Below, piece by piece: positions 29,301-33,470 of a stretch of 64,000 nt of DNA (positions are counted from its first letter, which is position 1; each line of letters opens with the position of its first letter). The DNA is from Pelomonas lactea (GTDB taxonomy: Bacteria; Pseudomonadota; Gammaproteobacteria; Burkholderiales; Burkholderiaceae_C). The position numbers were made by a program, and so were the translations under genes. Below the pieces are notes generated by a model. The model did no database searches and had not been told where the DNA came from. It worked only from the letters and a program-made list of their open reading frames with translations. Location of the stretch: positions 434,001 to 498,000 of the forward strand of contig NZ_JBIGHX010000002.1 in the NCBI RefSeq assembly GCF_043555885.1. Direction: 5' to 3'.

Positions 29301-30950
29301 CAGCAGCGGCTGGACGGCTACCTGGCCTGGAAATGGGGCACCGTCGGCCTGCTGGCCGCCGCCAACCCGTACAAGACGGCCGCGCCCACCGTCTTCACCA
29401 TCGCAAGCGCAGGCGGCTCGCTGTTCGGCGGCGTCGGCAACGACACGCTGACCGGCGGCAACGGCGACGACCTGCTGGACGGCGGCACCGGCAACGACGC
29501 GATGGCCGGCGGCGTGGGCAACGACAGCTACGTCGTCGACTCGCTGTCCGACACCGTCACCGAGAACGCCAGCGAAGGCGCGGACCTCGTGCAGGCCAGC
29601 GTCAGCTGGACGCTGGGCGTGAACCTGGAGAACCTGACGCTGACCGGTGCTGGCGCCATCAACGGCACCGGCAACACGCTGGACAACGTGCTGGTGGGCA
29701 ACGGCGCCGCCAACACGCTGACCGGCCTGGCCGGCAACGACGTGCTGGACGGCAGCGCGGGCGCCGACACGCTGATCGGCGGCACCGGCAACGACAGCTA
29801 CGTCGTCGACAACCTCGGCGACGTCATCACCGAGAACGCGGGCGAGGGCACCGACAGCGTGACCGCGTCCGTCAGCTACACGCTGGCGGCGAATGTCGAG
29901 AACCTGGCGCTGGCCGGCACCGCCAACCTGAACGCCACCGGCAACGCGCAGGACAACCAGCTGAGCGGCAACAGCGGCGACAACGTGCTGGACGGCGGCG
30001 CCGGTGCCGACGCGATGGCCGGCGGCGCGGGCAACGACACCTACGTCGTCGACAACGCCGGCGACACCGTCACGGAGGCCGCCAACGCCGGCATGGACGT
30101 CGTGCAGTCGTCCATCAGCTTCGCGCTGCCGGTCAACGTCGAGCAGCTCATCCTGACCGGCTCGGCGGCCATCAACGCCACCGGCAACGGCCTGAACAAC
30201 CAGCTGACCGGCAACGCCGGCGACAACGTGCTGGACGGCGGCGCCGGTGCCGACGCGATGGCCGGCGGCGCGGGCAACGACACCTATGTCGTCGACAACG
30301 CCGGCGACACGGTCACCGAAGGCACCGGCGCCGGCACGGACACCGTGCAGGCATCGGTGTCGCACACGCTGGACGCCAACGTCGAACACCTGACGCTCAC
30401 CGGCGGCACGGCCATCAACGGCACCGGCAACGCGCTGGACAACCAGATCACCGGCAACGCCGCGGCCAACACGCTGACCGGTGGAGACGGCAACGACACG
30501 CTGACCGGCGCCGGCGGCCTGGACACGCTGCTGGGCGGCAACGGCGATGACACGCTGATCGCCGCATCGCCGGCCGACCTGGCGTCGGCCGACGGCGGCG
30601 CAGGCGTGGACCTGCTGAAGTTCACGAGCGTCGGTGCCAGCTTCGACATCGCGTCGCTGATCAACGTCGCCCGCAACATCGAGGCGCTGGACCTGCGCAA
30701 CGGCAGCGCCGGCAGCGTCGATCTGTCCAGCCTGGGATTGACCAGCATCACCGATGCCAACCGCGTGCTGACGCTGAAGCTGGACAGCGGCGACGTCATC
30801 AACGTGGCCGCCGGCACGCAACTGCAGCAACTCACAACGGGCACCGACGTGTACGGCAATGCACTGGTCGACTACGCGGTCATGGAAGACCAGGCCGGCA
30901 TCTGGGTGCAGACGTCGACGCTGCACGTCGTGACGGGCGGTGGCGGCTGA
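14361..30950 (+). CDS. Giant RTX-type adhesin, 5529 residues, type I secreted
   Basis: N-terminal domain (about 1-90, ALSRAAVAKVQVAGVDLVLV) like the prefix domain of Bap/Lap adhesins, a Pro/Gly-rich linker (about 95-215) and an Ig-like stretch (about 240-345). Glycine-rich calcium-binding nonapeptides (GGAGNDTL type) follow to near the end. Two repeat arrays fill residues 421-3565. A unique domain (about 3566-3720) precedes LamG-like (3725-3944), five degenerate repeats, PA14 (about 4475-4612), one repeat, a second LamG-like (about 4775-4996), four repeats and a C-terminal module (about 5400-5529) expected to hold the export signal. I saw no cysteine. ATG 14361 is 3 bp after the previous stop. 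Likely exported by the upstream system and used for surface attachment; no LapG-type TAAG site was seen. Confidence 0.92.
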   Translation: MDNGRVVIHPPSGDATVKLALSRAAVAKVQVAGVDLVLVMSDGTQHVLQGAALRALADPDFKLQFQDGATEASSLITQAGPVNITDTLLRTVEKNTTDAEAPAPAARESSSDMPPPPKPPADSGLVSGSGGGEGAGKAEFHDEARPFSLVIQVAPRPAGGPPGGGTPPPPPAAAVLTVAGQVHNVTGQEVSGTTITGSGGSAESATDFSAAAQAAPELIQGTSGDDTINGDGGKGMGSGWARQFDISLSAKAGALVKTVVITGLPDGFEVVGATKGATGWDLTVPTDPAAATRYSVMVRYAVASDAAAAPSTTFDIVVTATADIDGATIEGKLTLPAIVREVTSAADMAYDVGGKAGVVFPAFGLGDVIDGGAGNDTISGLVGADRLFGGAGIDKLDGGAGSDWLVGGEGADKLVGGSGNDTASYEGSGAGVSVDLAASTASGGDADGDTLEGIENLAGSGGADQLRGDAGANRLDGGAGNDQLEGRGGADQLVGGAGTDTAVYSGSTAGVTIDLAAGTGKGGEAEGDTLSQVENVIASDHDDTLRGDAAANVLQAGAGDDLLEGRGGADMLQGGAGSDTASYASSAAGVNVSLGTGQGSGGDATGDRLQDIEHLTGSGFNDLLIGSAGDNKLDGGAGDDELEGGEGADTLVGGEGKDTASYVDALTGVTANLANAALNTGEARGDTYSGIENLAGSENDDLLIGDGFDNVLIGNPGNDGLQGGAGDDTLFGGAGADQLDGGDGTDTASYADSQEGVKVDLTGATPNTGGDAAGDTLVNVENLTGSRFSDRLVGGDGSNVLDGGRGADVLIGGAGADTLIGGDGSDTADYSTSSVAVQINLTTGVVTGGDATGDTFQSIENLTGGTGDDQLTGEASANTLIGGAGNDTLSGLAGNDRLDGGDGDDLLEGGTGADQLAGGAGTDTATYATSSQGVRVNLATGIGLGGDAEGDRLSGIENLTGSDKDDQLTGTAGVNKLVGGGGDDVLDGGDGADVLDGGDGSDTASYASATAGVAASLLAPGTNTGAAAGDSYLSIENLTGSNYNDTLTGDANANVIAGGDGDDLIEGRGGADVIQGGLGNDTLSYAASAAAVQVDLVAGTGNGGDAQANVIGGIENLIGSNFGDALRGDANDNRLDGGNGDDLLEGGAGADQLLGGAGNDTATYVGSTSGVKASLVNAATNAGDAAGDSFQSIENLTGSAFDDTLEGDAGVNRLLGGAGDDVLIGGAGADVLSGGAGSDTASYAGALSGLTVSLADTALNTGDAAGDTFDAIENLAGSGFDDVLIGTTGANRLDGGAGNDLLNGGAGADALIGGAGIDTATYAASTAAVTVNLGTGRGSGGDAQGDTLAGIENVIGSAFDDQLTGAAGTNVLTGGAGSDTYTVDDSTDVIVEAAGEGTDSVNASVSYALSANVENLTLTGTADIDATGNVLDNVLTGNAGNNLLDGGLGADRMAGGAGDDSYVVESTGDVVTENFGEGTDTVRSSISYALGANVENLVLTGTGSNSATGNALDNVITGNSGNNLIDGGAGADAMAGGAGDDIYVVDNAGDTVTEAAGEGTDLVRSSVSFTLGANVEHLTLTGTANIDATGNALANTLTGNAGNNVLDGKAGADQMAGGAGDDTYVVDNAGDQITEAANEGTDLVRSSISWTLGDNLENLALLGAGNIDATGNAADNVITGNAGANLIDGKAGADTMAGGAGDDSYIVDNSGDTVAEDANAGYDTVRSSVSYALSANVEELQLTGTGNISGTGNELDNRIVGNSGANLLDGGAGADAMLGGAGDDTYLVDDAGDTVTEAAGGGTDLVRSSVSFTLGANVENLVLTGTAPINATGNDLDNALTGNGGNNALDGGLGADVMAGGAGNDTYVVDNAADVVTENAGEGTDTVRAGFSYTLGANLENLVLTGTGDLNGTGNALDNALTGNSGNNTLDGGLGADAMAGGAGNDVYVVDNSGDTVTENAGEGIDLVQSGVSFRLGANIEQLTLTGTANIDGTGNALANVITGNAGNNVLDGGAGTDVLTGGAGDDTYVVDNAGDSITERAGEGADLVRSAVTWTLGANLENLTLTGGANIDGTGNALANVLTGNGGNNVLDGRAGADQMAGGAGDDTYVIDNAGDTVTENAGEGTDLVRAGISWVLGANVENLQLTGSGDLNATGNELDNQLTGNGGNNLLDGKAGADAMAGGAGDDSYLVDNAGDTVTEGVGEGADQVFASVSFRLGENLEDLTLLGAANINATGNSAANRLTGNSGNNQLDGGAGADQMAGGAGDDSYVVDNAGDVVTENAGEGTDTIRSSVTLVLPANVENLVLTGSANIDATGNALDNVITGNAGNNTIDGGAGADAMAGGAGNDSYVVDNAGDTVLEAAGEGTDLVRSSVTFTLGPNLENLLLTGSANIDGSGNELANQITGNSGNNTLDGGAGADTLAGGAGNDTYVVDDLGDTVTEFSGQGTDTVRSSVTFALGANLERLVLTGTGDINATGNELDNQLTGNLANNTLDGGQGADAMAGGAGNDIYVVDNTGDAVTENAGEGTDTVRASISYALGANVENLVLTGTGNVGATGNELDNQITGNAGANLIDGGTGADRMAGGAGDDTYLVDNAGDTVTEAVGEGTDLVRSSVSFTLSANVENLILTGTADIDGTGNGQANQLTGNSGNNVLDGGAGADVMTGGLGDDTYGVDNAGDQVIEASGEGTDTVRSSISYTLGATLENLVLTGTGNISGTGNAGANSITGNAAANVIDGGAGADTMAGGGGDDTFYVDTAGDVVVEDVGAGNDTEISSVSRVLEANVENLILTGSANLTGTGNELANQLTGNAGNNTLDGGAGADLMAGGAGDDVYVVDDAGDQVVENPGEGTDTVRAAASFALGANIENLVLTGTASVDGTGNELDNVITGNSGANVLDGGAGADRLVGGTGNDTYVIDDAGDVIVENAGEGTDTVRSGISHTLGANLENLVLTGADRIDATGNAVANVITGNVNNNLIDGGLGADTMSGGAGNDTYLVDNAGDVVIEAAGEGVDLVRASVSFALGANVENLVLTGSNDINATGNSLANQLTGNSGANLLDGGAGADQLAGGAGDDTYIVDNGSDAITEYTAEGYDTVQSSVSWTLGANLEALVLLGSNNLNGTGNDLANSLTGNTGNNVLDGGLGADTMAGGAGNDTYVVDNAGDVVTENPGEGSDTVQASISYVLVNEVENLTLTGTANLNGTGNALDNVITGNSGNNTLDGGAGADRLVGGAGNDSYIVDNSGDTVVEAAGGGTDTVSASLSHGLADNVENLVLTGTADIDGTGNELNNQITGNAGANVLEGGEGDDRLVGGAGNDIYVVDSVGDLITENAGEGTDTVRSSVSWVLGANLENLELTGADAIDATGNGLVNLLTGNEGNNQLDGGAGADQMTGGLGDDTYVIDNAGDLVVEFFGEGTDTVLTGISYTLTANVETLVLTGTGDINGTGNALGNTVTGNSGNNQLDGGQGADVLVGGAGNDSYVVDNVGDSLYEQAGGGTDTVLSSVSWALSANFENLTLTGSANISATGNSAANVLTGNAGNNLIVGGGGADTINAGAGADTILVADLTFASVNGGSGVDSLKLDGLGVSNVNQLTAKVQGIEVLDFFGGTAETVTVRSADVNTTSFVGADGGGKLELLLDGNDLLLLNSSDYNNATDYRTNAPDVLLTNGNTGKLLTAITVGGVNLAIDISGLVLPSLSDLRTLWGMSADPTFASIAGKITWLDATDLDGNGTSSGLGEAGLINGNGNLSTWVDKSGSGNNFTQATASASPKLDLTGLNGQPTISFDGNDNLTSSLWVGQNYSLFVVGQLTGTQNGRLVSSSTDNSLIGWHGGYQDQLYGQNWVSQTNGTVQPNTPILYTAADQVGAGVLYKNGVALPATGSTFDGWLGKVQLSGYGGANSEASRGAVSELLVFDHVLSAGEQRVIENYLATKWGVGTAANLTGGALGTVGLDALWTGAKIQFGTASAETLTAAYNGASARGTGRVDAVVFGGDGNDTLNGSVRVDALFGGNGNDTLDGKTGADWMAGGAGNDTYTIDDIGDTVVEEASAGSDLVLSAVSYTLTANIENLTLTGTAAINGAGNALANTILGNSGANRIDGGAGADTMTGGAGNDVYFVDNAGDLVNENAGEGTDAVYASTSYTLAANVENIFYIGRAAGTITGNTANNQLYASVYSGIATTMAGGTGDDSYYQQADSFGNFNLNLNVVENAGEGTDTVYLQRTTNNATVLSFTLPANVENLDLSSSYNVNGVGNALDNVLTGPGNLGTPNAVSLTGGAGNDTYIVSLPFTSIVENSGEGTDTVQANVDFRAPANVENLTAGNQNNLKLFGNSLNNTLTGTQANERLDGGAGNDTMVGGAGDDTYVVDSASDVITDTVGLDSIETSLASYTLGTGLERLSFTDTGAHTGTGNALANLIVGNSGNDTLSGLDGNDTLYGGGGADTLTGGNGDDLLVAGSRPSPFAGQQQSGLRGEYWNNQSWLGVPVLTRQDADINFSWGNGSPATGVIGVDNFSARWTGYINIATAGSYTFAIRSDDAAVLTIDGQSLVNSTYASGQASALVLTLSAGLHTIQMQSNEGSGGAYAQLLWTTPASATMTAVPSSVFSYGDAAATDAAGDTLNGGAGNDTLVGGPNVDVLAGGTGDDIYVVANQADTLVENAGEGTDTVQSSATFTLASLPNIENITLTGSAAVNASGNAAANALTGNAAVNTLDGSDGNDTLIGGGGADTLIGGNGNDNLTGDGGSTLQGGDGDDVLRLGNVSAWTPGQLNNLSLWLDAADLDGDGVREGFAEGGLTADGRVALWRDKSGNGRDATTSNGSYEPFYIADGMNGLPTLRLDGLDDRLSISLPTIASGGSIYWVQRSGDSFYMPMYTGASSSPWLLIAGQGDGTTDVVGAGNTNLKSAWTMDGTLQTWNTRANVYTTLAEATHVVSTVNQALSFNGSLTIGNSWGGQWMSSADYSEVVVTGTTLSTADQQRLDGYLAWKWGTVGLLAAANPYKTAAPTVFTIASAGGSLFGGVGNDTLTGGNGDDLLDGGTGNDAMAGGVGNDSYVVDSLSDTVTENASEGADLVQASVSWTLGVNLENLTLTGAGAINGTGNTLDNVLVGNGAANTLTGLAGNDVLDGSAGADTLIGGTGNDSYVVDNLGDVITENAGEGTDSVTASVSYTLAANVENLALAGTANLNATGNAQDNQLSGNSGDNVLDGGAGADAMAGGAGNDTYVVDNAGDTVTEAANAGMDVVQSSISFALPVNVEQLILTGSAAINATGNGLNNQLTGNAGDNVLDGGAGADAMAGGAGNDTYVVDNAGDTVTEGTGAGTDTVQASVSHTLDANVEHLTLTGGTAINGTGNALDNQITGNAAANTLTGGDGNDTLTGAGGLDTLLGGNGDDTLIAASPADLASADGGAGVDLLKFTSVGASFDIASLINVARNIEALDLRNGSAGSVDLSSLGLTSITDANRVLTLKLDSGDVINVAAGTQLQQLTTGTDVYGNALVDYAVMEDQAGIWVQTSTLHVVTGGGG
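15621..18494 (+). repeat. Adhesin type I repeat array: 12 units of about 79 residues
   Basis: Direct repeats inside the adhesin gene, mostly 237 bp. Consensus shape: DTASYxxSxxGVxVxL, GGDAxGDxLxxIENLxGS, DDxLxGDAxxNxLDGG, then paired GGxGADxLxGG calcium nonapeptides. Units four and six are longer by one or two extra nonapeptides. The twelfth is cut short at NVLTGGAGS, where the second repeat class starts. This is the SxxGVxVxL-type RTX repeat seen in many bacterial adhesins. Confidence 0.92.
18495..25055 (+). repeat. Adhesin type II repeat array: 27 units of exactly 81 residues
   Basis: 6561 bp = 27 x 243 bp with no insertion or deletion. Each unit reads approximately DTYVVDNAGDTVTENAGEGT, DTVRSSVSYTLGANVENLVL, TGTGNINATGNELDNQLTGN, then NNTLDGGAGADAMAGGAGN. 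I aligned all 27 by eye. Residues vary within units but length never does, so homologous units are under strong length constraint. Further diverged units recur at about 26.4-27.7, 28.3-28.5 and 29.5-30.5 kb. Confidence 0.95.
25530..26195 (+). other. LamG-like jelly-roll domain 1 of the adhesin
   Basis: Residues about 3725-3944. It starts with TWLDATDLDGNGTSSG and continues with WVDKSGSGNNF, PTISFDGNDNL, LYKNGVALPATG, and ends ELLVFDHVLSAGEQ, YLATKWGV. This is the WLDA...DKSGNG...YLAxKWG pattern of bacterial concanavalin/LamG-like modules, which often bind carbohydrate. It breaks the run of calcium repeats; ligand unknown. Confidence 0.7.
27780..28200 (+). other. PA14-type domain of the adhesin
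   Basis: Residues about 4475-4612: GLRGEYWNNQSWLGVPVLTR, FSARWTGYINIATAGSYTFA, RSDDAAVLTIDGQSLVN, SAGLHTIQMQSNEGSGGAYA. These match the PA14 beta-barrel family, including the SDDA calcium-binding position seen in yeast flocculins and bacterial adhesins that bind sugars. It is flanked by RTX repeats and lies between the two LamG-like modules. Confidence 0.85.
28680..29350 (+). other. LamG-like jelly-roll domain 2 of the adhesin
   Basis: Residues about 4775-4996. SLWLDAADLDGDGVREG, WRDKSGNGRDATTSNGSYEP, PTLRLDGLDDRLS and LDGYLAWKWGTVG parallel the landmarks of domain 1 in the same order, so the two are paralogous modules. Confidence 0.7.
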
Positions 30951-30952
30951 GA

Positions 30953-30971
30953 GGCAGGCCCGCGGCCTGCC
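30953..30971 (+). terminator. Hairpin just after the adhesin stop codon
   Basis: Perfect 8-bp stem GGCAGGCC/GGCCTGCC around a 3-nt loop, two bases after the adhesin stop. It is well placed to end the long operon transcript. No T-run follows, so intrinsic termination is uncertain; it may instead protect the 3' end. Confidence 0.55.
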
Positions 30972-31117
30972 CATCCATATTGTCGACAATGTGCATTATG
31001 TAAATAAATAAATGGAAGTGCGGCGCCGCCCCGGCATGCGGCGCAGCCACTACGATGCCGCCCCATAACTAGATGGGGCCTGTGGATGGCGTTGTTGGAA
31101 TTTCTTGAGGTGGCGGC
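30972..31117. promoter_or_regulatory. AT-rich island with palindrome and hairpin upstream of the lipid A genes
   Basis: The 30975-31015 stretch is sharply AT-rich compared with the window. It contains the perfect 12-bp palindrome ATTGTCGACAAT (30979-30990) followed by GTAAATAAATAAATGG. Further on is a 7-bp hairpin GCCCCAT/ATGGGGC (31060-31066 with 31073-31079). This is the likely promoter/operator region for the following acyltransferase and hydroxylase genes; individual promoter boxes are not assigned. Confidence 0.4.
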
Positions 31118-31987
31118 GTGGGCGTGAAGTTGCTCGTGGGCCTAGTGTGGCTGCTGAGTTGGCTGCCGTTTCGCGTCATTTCGGGATTGGGCTGGGTGAT
31201 CGGCAGCCTGATCTACCTGCTGCCGACGTCCCGCCGGCACATTGGTGACGTCAACCTGCGACTCGTGCTGCCCGACTGGACGGCCGCGGCCCGCAGCCGG
31301 CTGTTGCGCCGGCATTTCGTCGCCATGGTGCAGATGCTGCTGGAGTACGGCTACTGCTGGTTCGCCTCGCAGGAGCGGCTCAAGCGGCTGATGCGCATCG
31401 AAGGGCTGGAGCACTTGCGCGCGCTGGACGGCCGCAACGTCATCCTGATGATGCCGCACTTCACCGGGCTGGACCTGGCCGGCCTGCGCATCTCGCTGGA
31501 GACGCCCGTCGTCAGCATCTACTCGGTGCAGAAGGATCCGTGGCTGGACGCCTTTTTCCGCGCCAAGCGGCTGCGTTTCAGCACCGGCATCATCTTTGCG
31601 CGCCAGCAGGGCACGCGACCTACGCTGCGGGCGCTGAAGGATGGCTACCGCCTCTACTACCTCCCCGACCAGGATTTCGGTGCACGCGACTCGGTATTCG
31701 TGCCCTTCTTCGGCGTGCCGGCCGCCACCATCGGCGGGTTGTCGCGCATGGCTGCCGTGACGAAGGCAGCCGTGCTGCCCTGCTACCCCCGCCGGGAGGC
31801 CGACGGTTATACGCTGGTCATAGAGCCGGCGCTGGACAGCTTTCCCACGGATGACGTTGTCGCCGACGCGACACGCATGAACGCCGTCATCGAGGCGCAG
31901 GCGCGCCGACAATTGCACCAGTACTTCTGGCTGCACAAGCGCTTCAAGTCGCGCCCGCCTGGCGAGGCCGACTTATATGGCAAATGA
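31118..31987 (+). CDS. LpxL/HtrB-family lipid A acyltransferase
   Basis: 289 residues, the usual size for Kdo2-lipid A lauroyl/myristoyl acyltransferases of the inner membrane. An N-terminal membrane helix (VGLVWLLSWLPFRVISGLG) is followed by the catalytic HX4D motif HFTGLD (His114/Asp119), then ARQQGTRPTLRALKDG, YYLPDQDFGARDSVFVPFFG and YFWLHKRFKSRP, all typical of the LpxL/LpxM family (PF03279). The start is GTG at 31118, with GAGG about 8 bp upstream. It overlaps the LpxO gene by ATGA, so the two are co-translated. The acyl chain transferred cannot be told from sequence. Confidence 0.92.
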   Translation: MGVKLLVGLVWLLSWLPFRVISGLGWVIGSLIYLLPTSRRHIGDVNLRLVLPDWTAAARSRLLRRHFVAMVQMLLEYGYCWFASQERLKRLMRIEGLEHLRALDGRNVILMMPHFTGLDLAGLRISLETPVVSIYSVQKDPWLDAFFRAKRLRFSTGIIFARQQGTRPTLRALKDGYRLYYLPDQDFGARDSVFVPFFGVPAATIGGLSRMAAVTKAAVLPCYPRREADGYTLVIEPALDSFPTDDVVADATRMNAVIEAQARRQLHQYFWLHKRFKSRPPGEADLYGK

Positions 31988-32901
31988 CTGATATTCCTTA
32001 CATCAAGCTCGGCATCGTCGCGGTGTTCGTCGCCAGCACGGTCTACGTGCACTTCCGGGGTCGCGTGCGACTGAAGTTCTTCCGCCAGCTGACGGATCAC
32101 TCCACGTTCATGGCGCCGATCAACTGCCTGATGTACCTGTTCTCCAGGTTGCCGGCCAGGCCATATCTGCCGGTGTCGGGCTTCCCCGAACTCAAGCTGC
32201 TGCAGGATCACTGGCAGGACATCCGCGCGGAGGCTTATCGGCTCGCCGAGGCCGGCGAGATCAAGAAGAGCGACAAGTACAACGACGCTGGCTTCAACAG
32301 CTTCTTCAAGACCGGCTGGACGCGCTTCCACCTGAAGTGGTACGACGACGCGCATGCATCGGCCAAGGCGCTGTGCCCGGTGACGACGGAGTTGCTGCAA
32401 CGCATTCCGACCGTGAAGGCCGCGATGTTCGCCGCGCTGCCGCCGGGCGGGCGCCTCGTCACGCACCGCGACCCGTTCGCCGGCTCCGTGCGCTACCACC
32501 TGGGCCTGGTCACGCCCAACGCCGACAGCTGCTACATCTCGGTGGACGGCGAGCGTTACTCATGGCGCGACGGTGAGGGCGTCATCTTCGACGAGACCTA
32601 CCTGCACTACGCCGAGAACCAGTCGGACCAGATGCGCATCATCCTGTTCTGCGACGTCGAGCGGCCGCTGAACAACCCGGTGGCGCGCTGGTTCAACCAC
32701 TTCATCAGCCATACGCTGATCCGCGCGGCGTCCGCGCCCAATTCCGACACCGACCGTACCGGCGGCATCAACAAGCTCTTTGCCTACGTGCAACAGGTGC
32801 GCCTGTTCGGCAAGCGCATCAAGGCCAGGAGCCGCTTCGCCTACTACGCGCTGCAATGGATCATCTTCGGCGGGCTGCTGGCCTGGTGGTTGTTCGGCTG
32901 A
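31984..32901 (+). CDS. lpxO: Lipid A hydroxylase, LpxO-like
   Basis: Fe(II)/2-oxoglutarate dioxygenase of the aspartyl/asparaginyl beta-hydroxylase family, 305 residues. In LpxO it 2-hydroxylates a secondary acyl chain of lipid A. N- and C-terminal hydrophobic segments (IKLGIVAVFVASTVYVHF; WIIFGGLLAWWLFG) agree with membrane association. The iron-binding HxD...H triad appears as HRD (His161, Asp163) and His208 in TYLHYAEN. YHLGLVTPN and RIILFCDVERP are further family landmarks. It is coupled to the upstream acyltransferase, which may add the chain that this enzyme modifies. Confidence 0.9.
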   Translation: MTDIPYIKLGIVAVFVASTVYVHFRGRVRLKFFRQLTDHSTFMAPINCLMYLFSRLPARPYLPVSGFPELKLLQDHWQDIRAEAYRLAEAGEIKKSDKYNDAGFNSFFKTGWTRFHLKWYDDAHASAKALCPVTTELLQRIPTVKAAMFAALPPGGRLVTHRDPFAGSVRYHLGLVTPNADSCYISVDGERYSWRDGEGVIFDETYLHYAENQSDQMRIILFCDVERPLNNPVARWFNHFISHTLIRAASAPNSDTDRTGGINKLFAYVQQVRLFGKRIKARSRFAYYALQWIIFGGLLAWWLFG

Positions 32902-32937
32902 TGACGCCACCGCGCGGGTAGGGCTGGAACGGCCGAC

Positions 32938-33367
32938 AGCCGCCATTTCGTCACCAACGTCGACGTGCTGACCGACGCACGCTCGCGCGTGGTGGTGGCC
33001 GTGGGCGACTCCACCACCGATGGCGTGGGCATCGAGCTCGACAGCGACGCGCGTTGGACCGACCAACTTGCGGAGCGCCTGCAGCAAGAGCCGGAACTCC
33101 GTGACAGCCACACTGCTGCCGCGCGAAGGCGCACAGGGTGCCCGTGCCCATACGCGGGCCGGCGAGGCGCTGCGCCAGCAGTTGAACGCCTGGGTCCGCG
33201 ACGGCGGCGGCTTCGACGCCGTGGTGGACTTCGACCTGGCGTTGCGCGACCCGACGCGTCCGGACCGCCAGCGGGCCGAACTCAACAGCGGCGACTTCTC
33301 TCACCCCAACGCCGCCGGCTACGGCGCCATGGCGCGGGCTGTCGGCGTGCAGCAGTTCAGGCGCTGA
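32938..33367 (+). pseudogene. SGNH/GDSL hydrolase, broken remnant
   Basis: Two pieces of one SGNH hydrolase in different frames. Piece one (about 32938-33108) has VTNVDVLTDARSRVVVAVGD followed by STTDG, i.e. the GDS nucleophile block I. Piece two (about 33114-33367) has LRQQLNAWVRDGGGFDAVVD and DFSHPNAAGYGAMA, i.e. block V with the catalytic Asp/His. The 150 or so residues expected between them, with the Gly and Asn blocks, are gone, and the reading frame shifts at the join. The protein start is also missing. It lies between lpxO and the amidohydrolase and cannot make a working enzyme. Confidence 0.75.
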
Positions 33368-33470
33368 ACCCTGCCCCTGCACCCTGCCCTGGGGTTTGCC
33401 CGCCCGTGACGAACGATGGGGCAAGCGTGCCTTCGCTAGCATCGAAAGTTTTGGATCCCCAACACCTTCC

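Noticed and set aside
21483..30989. A 3168-codon open frame on the minus strand
   Set aside because: Same cause: stop codons are rare opposite GGN/GCN/GAC repeats. It mirrors the 243-bp periodicity and LamG/PA14 modules of the plus-strand gene, and shows no start context or known domain.
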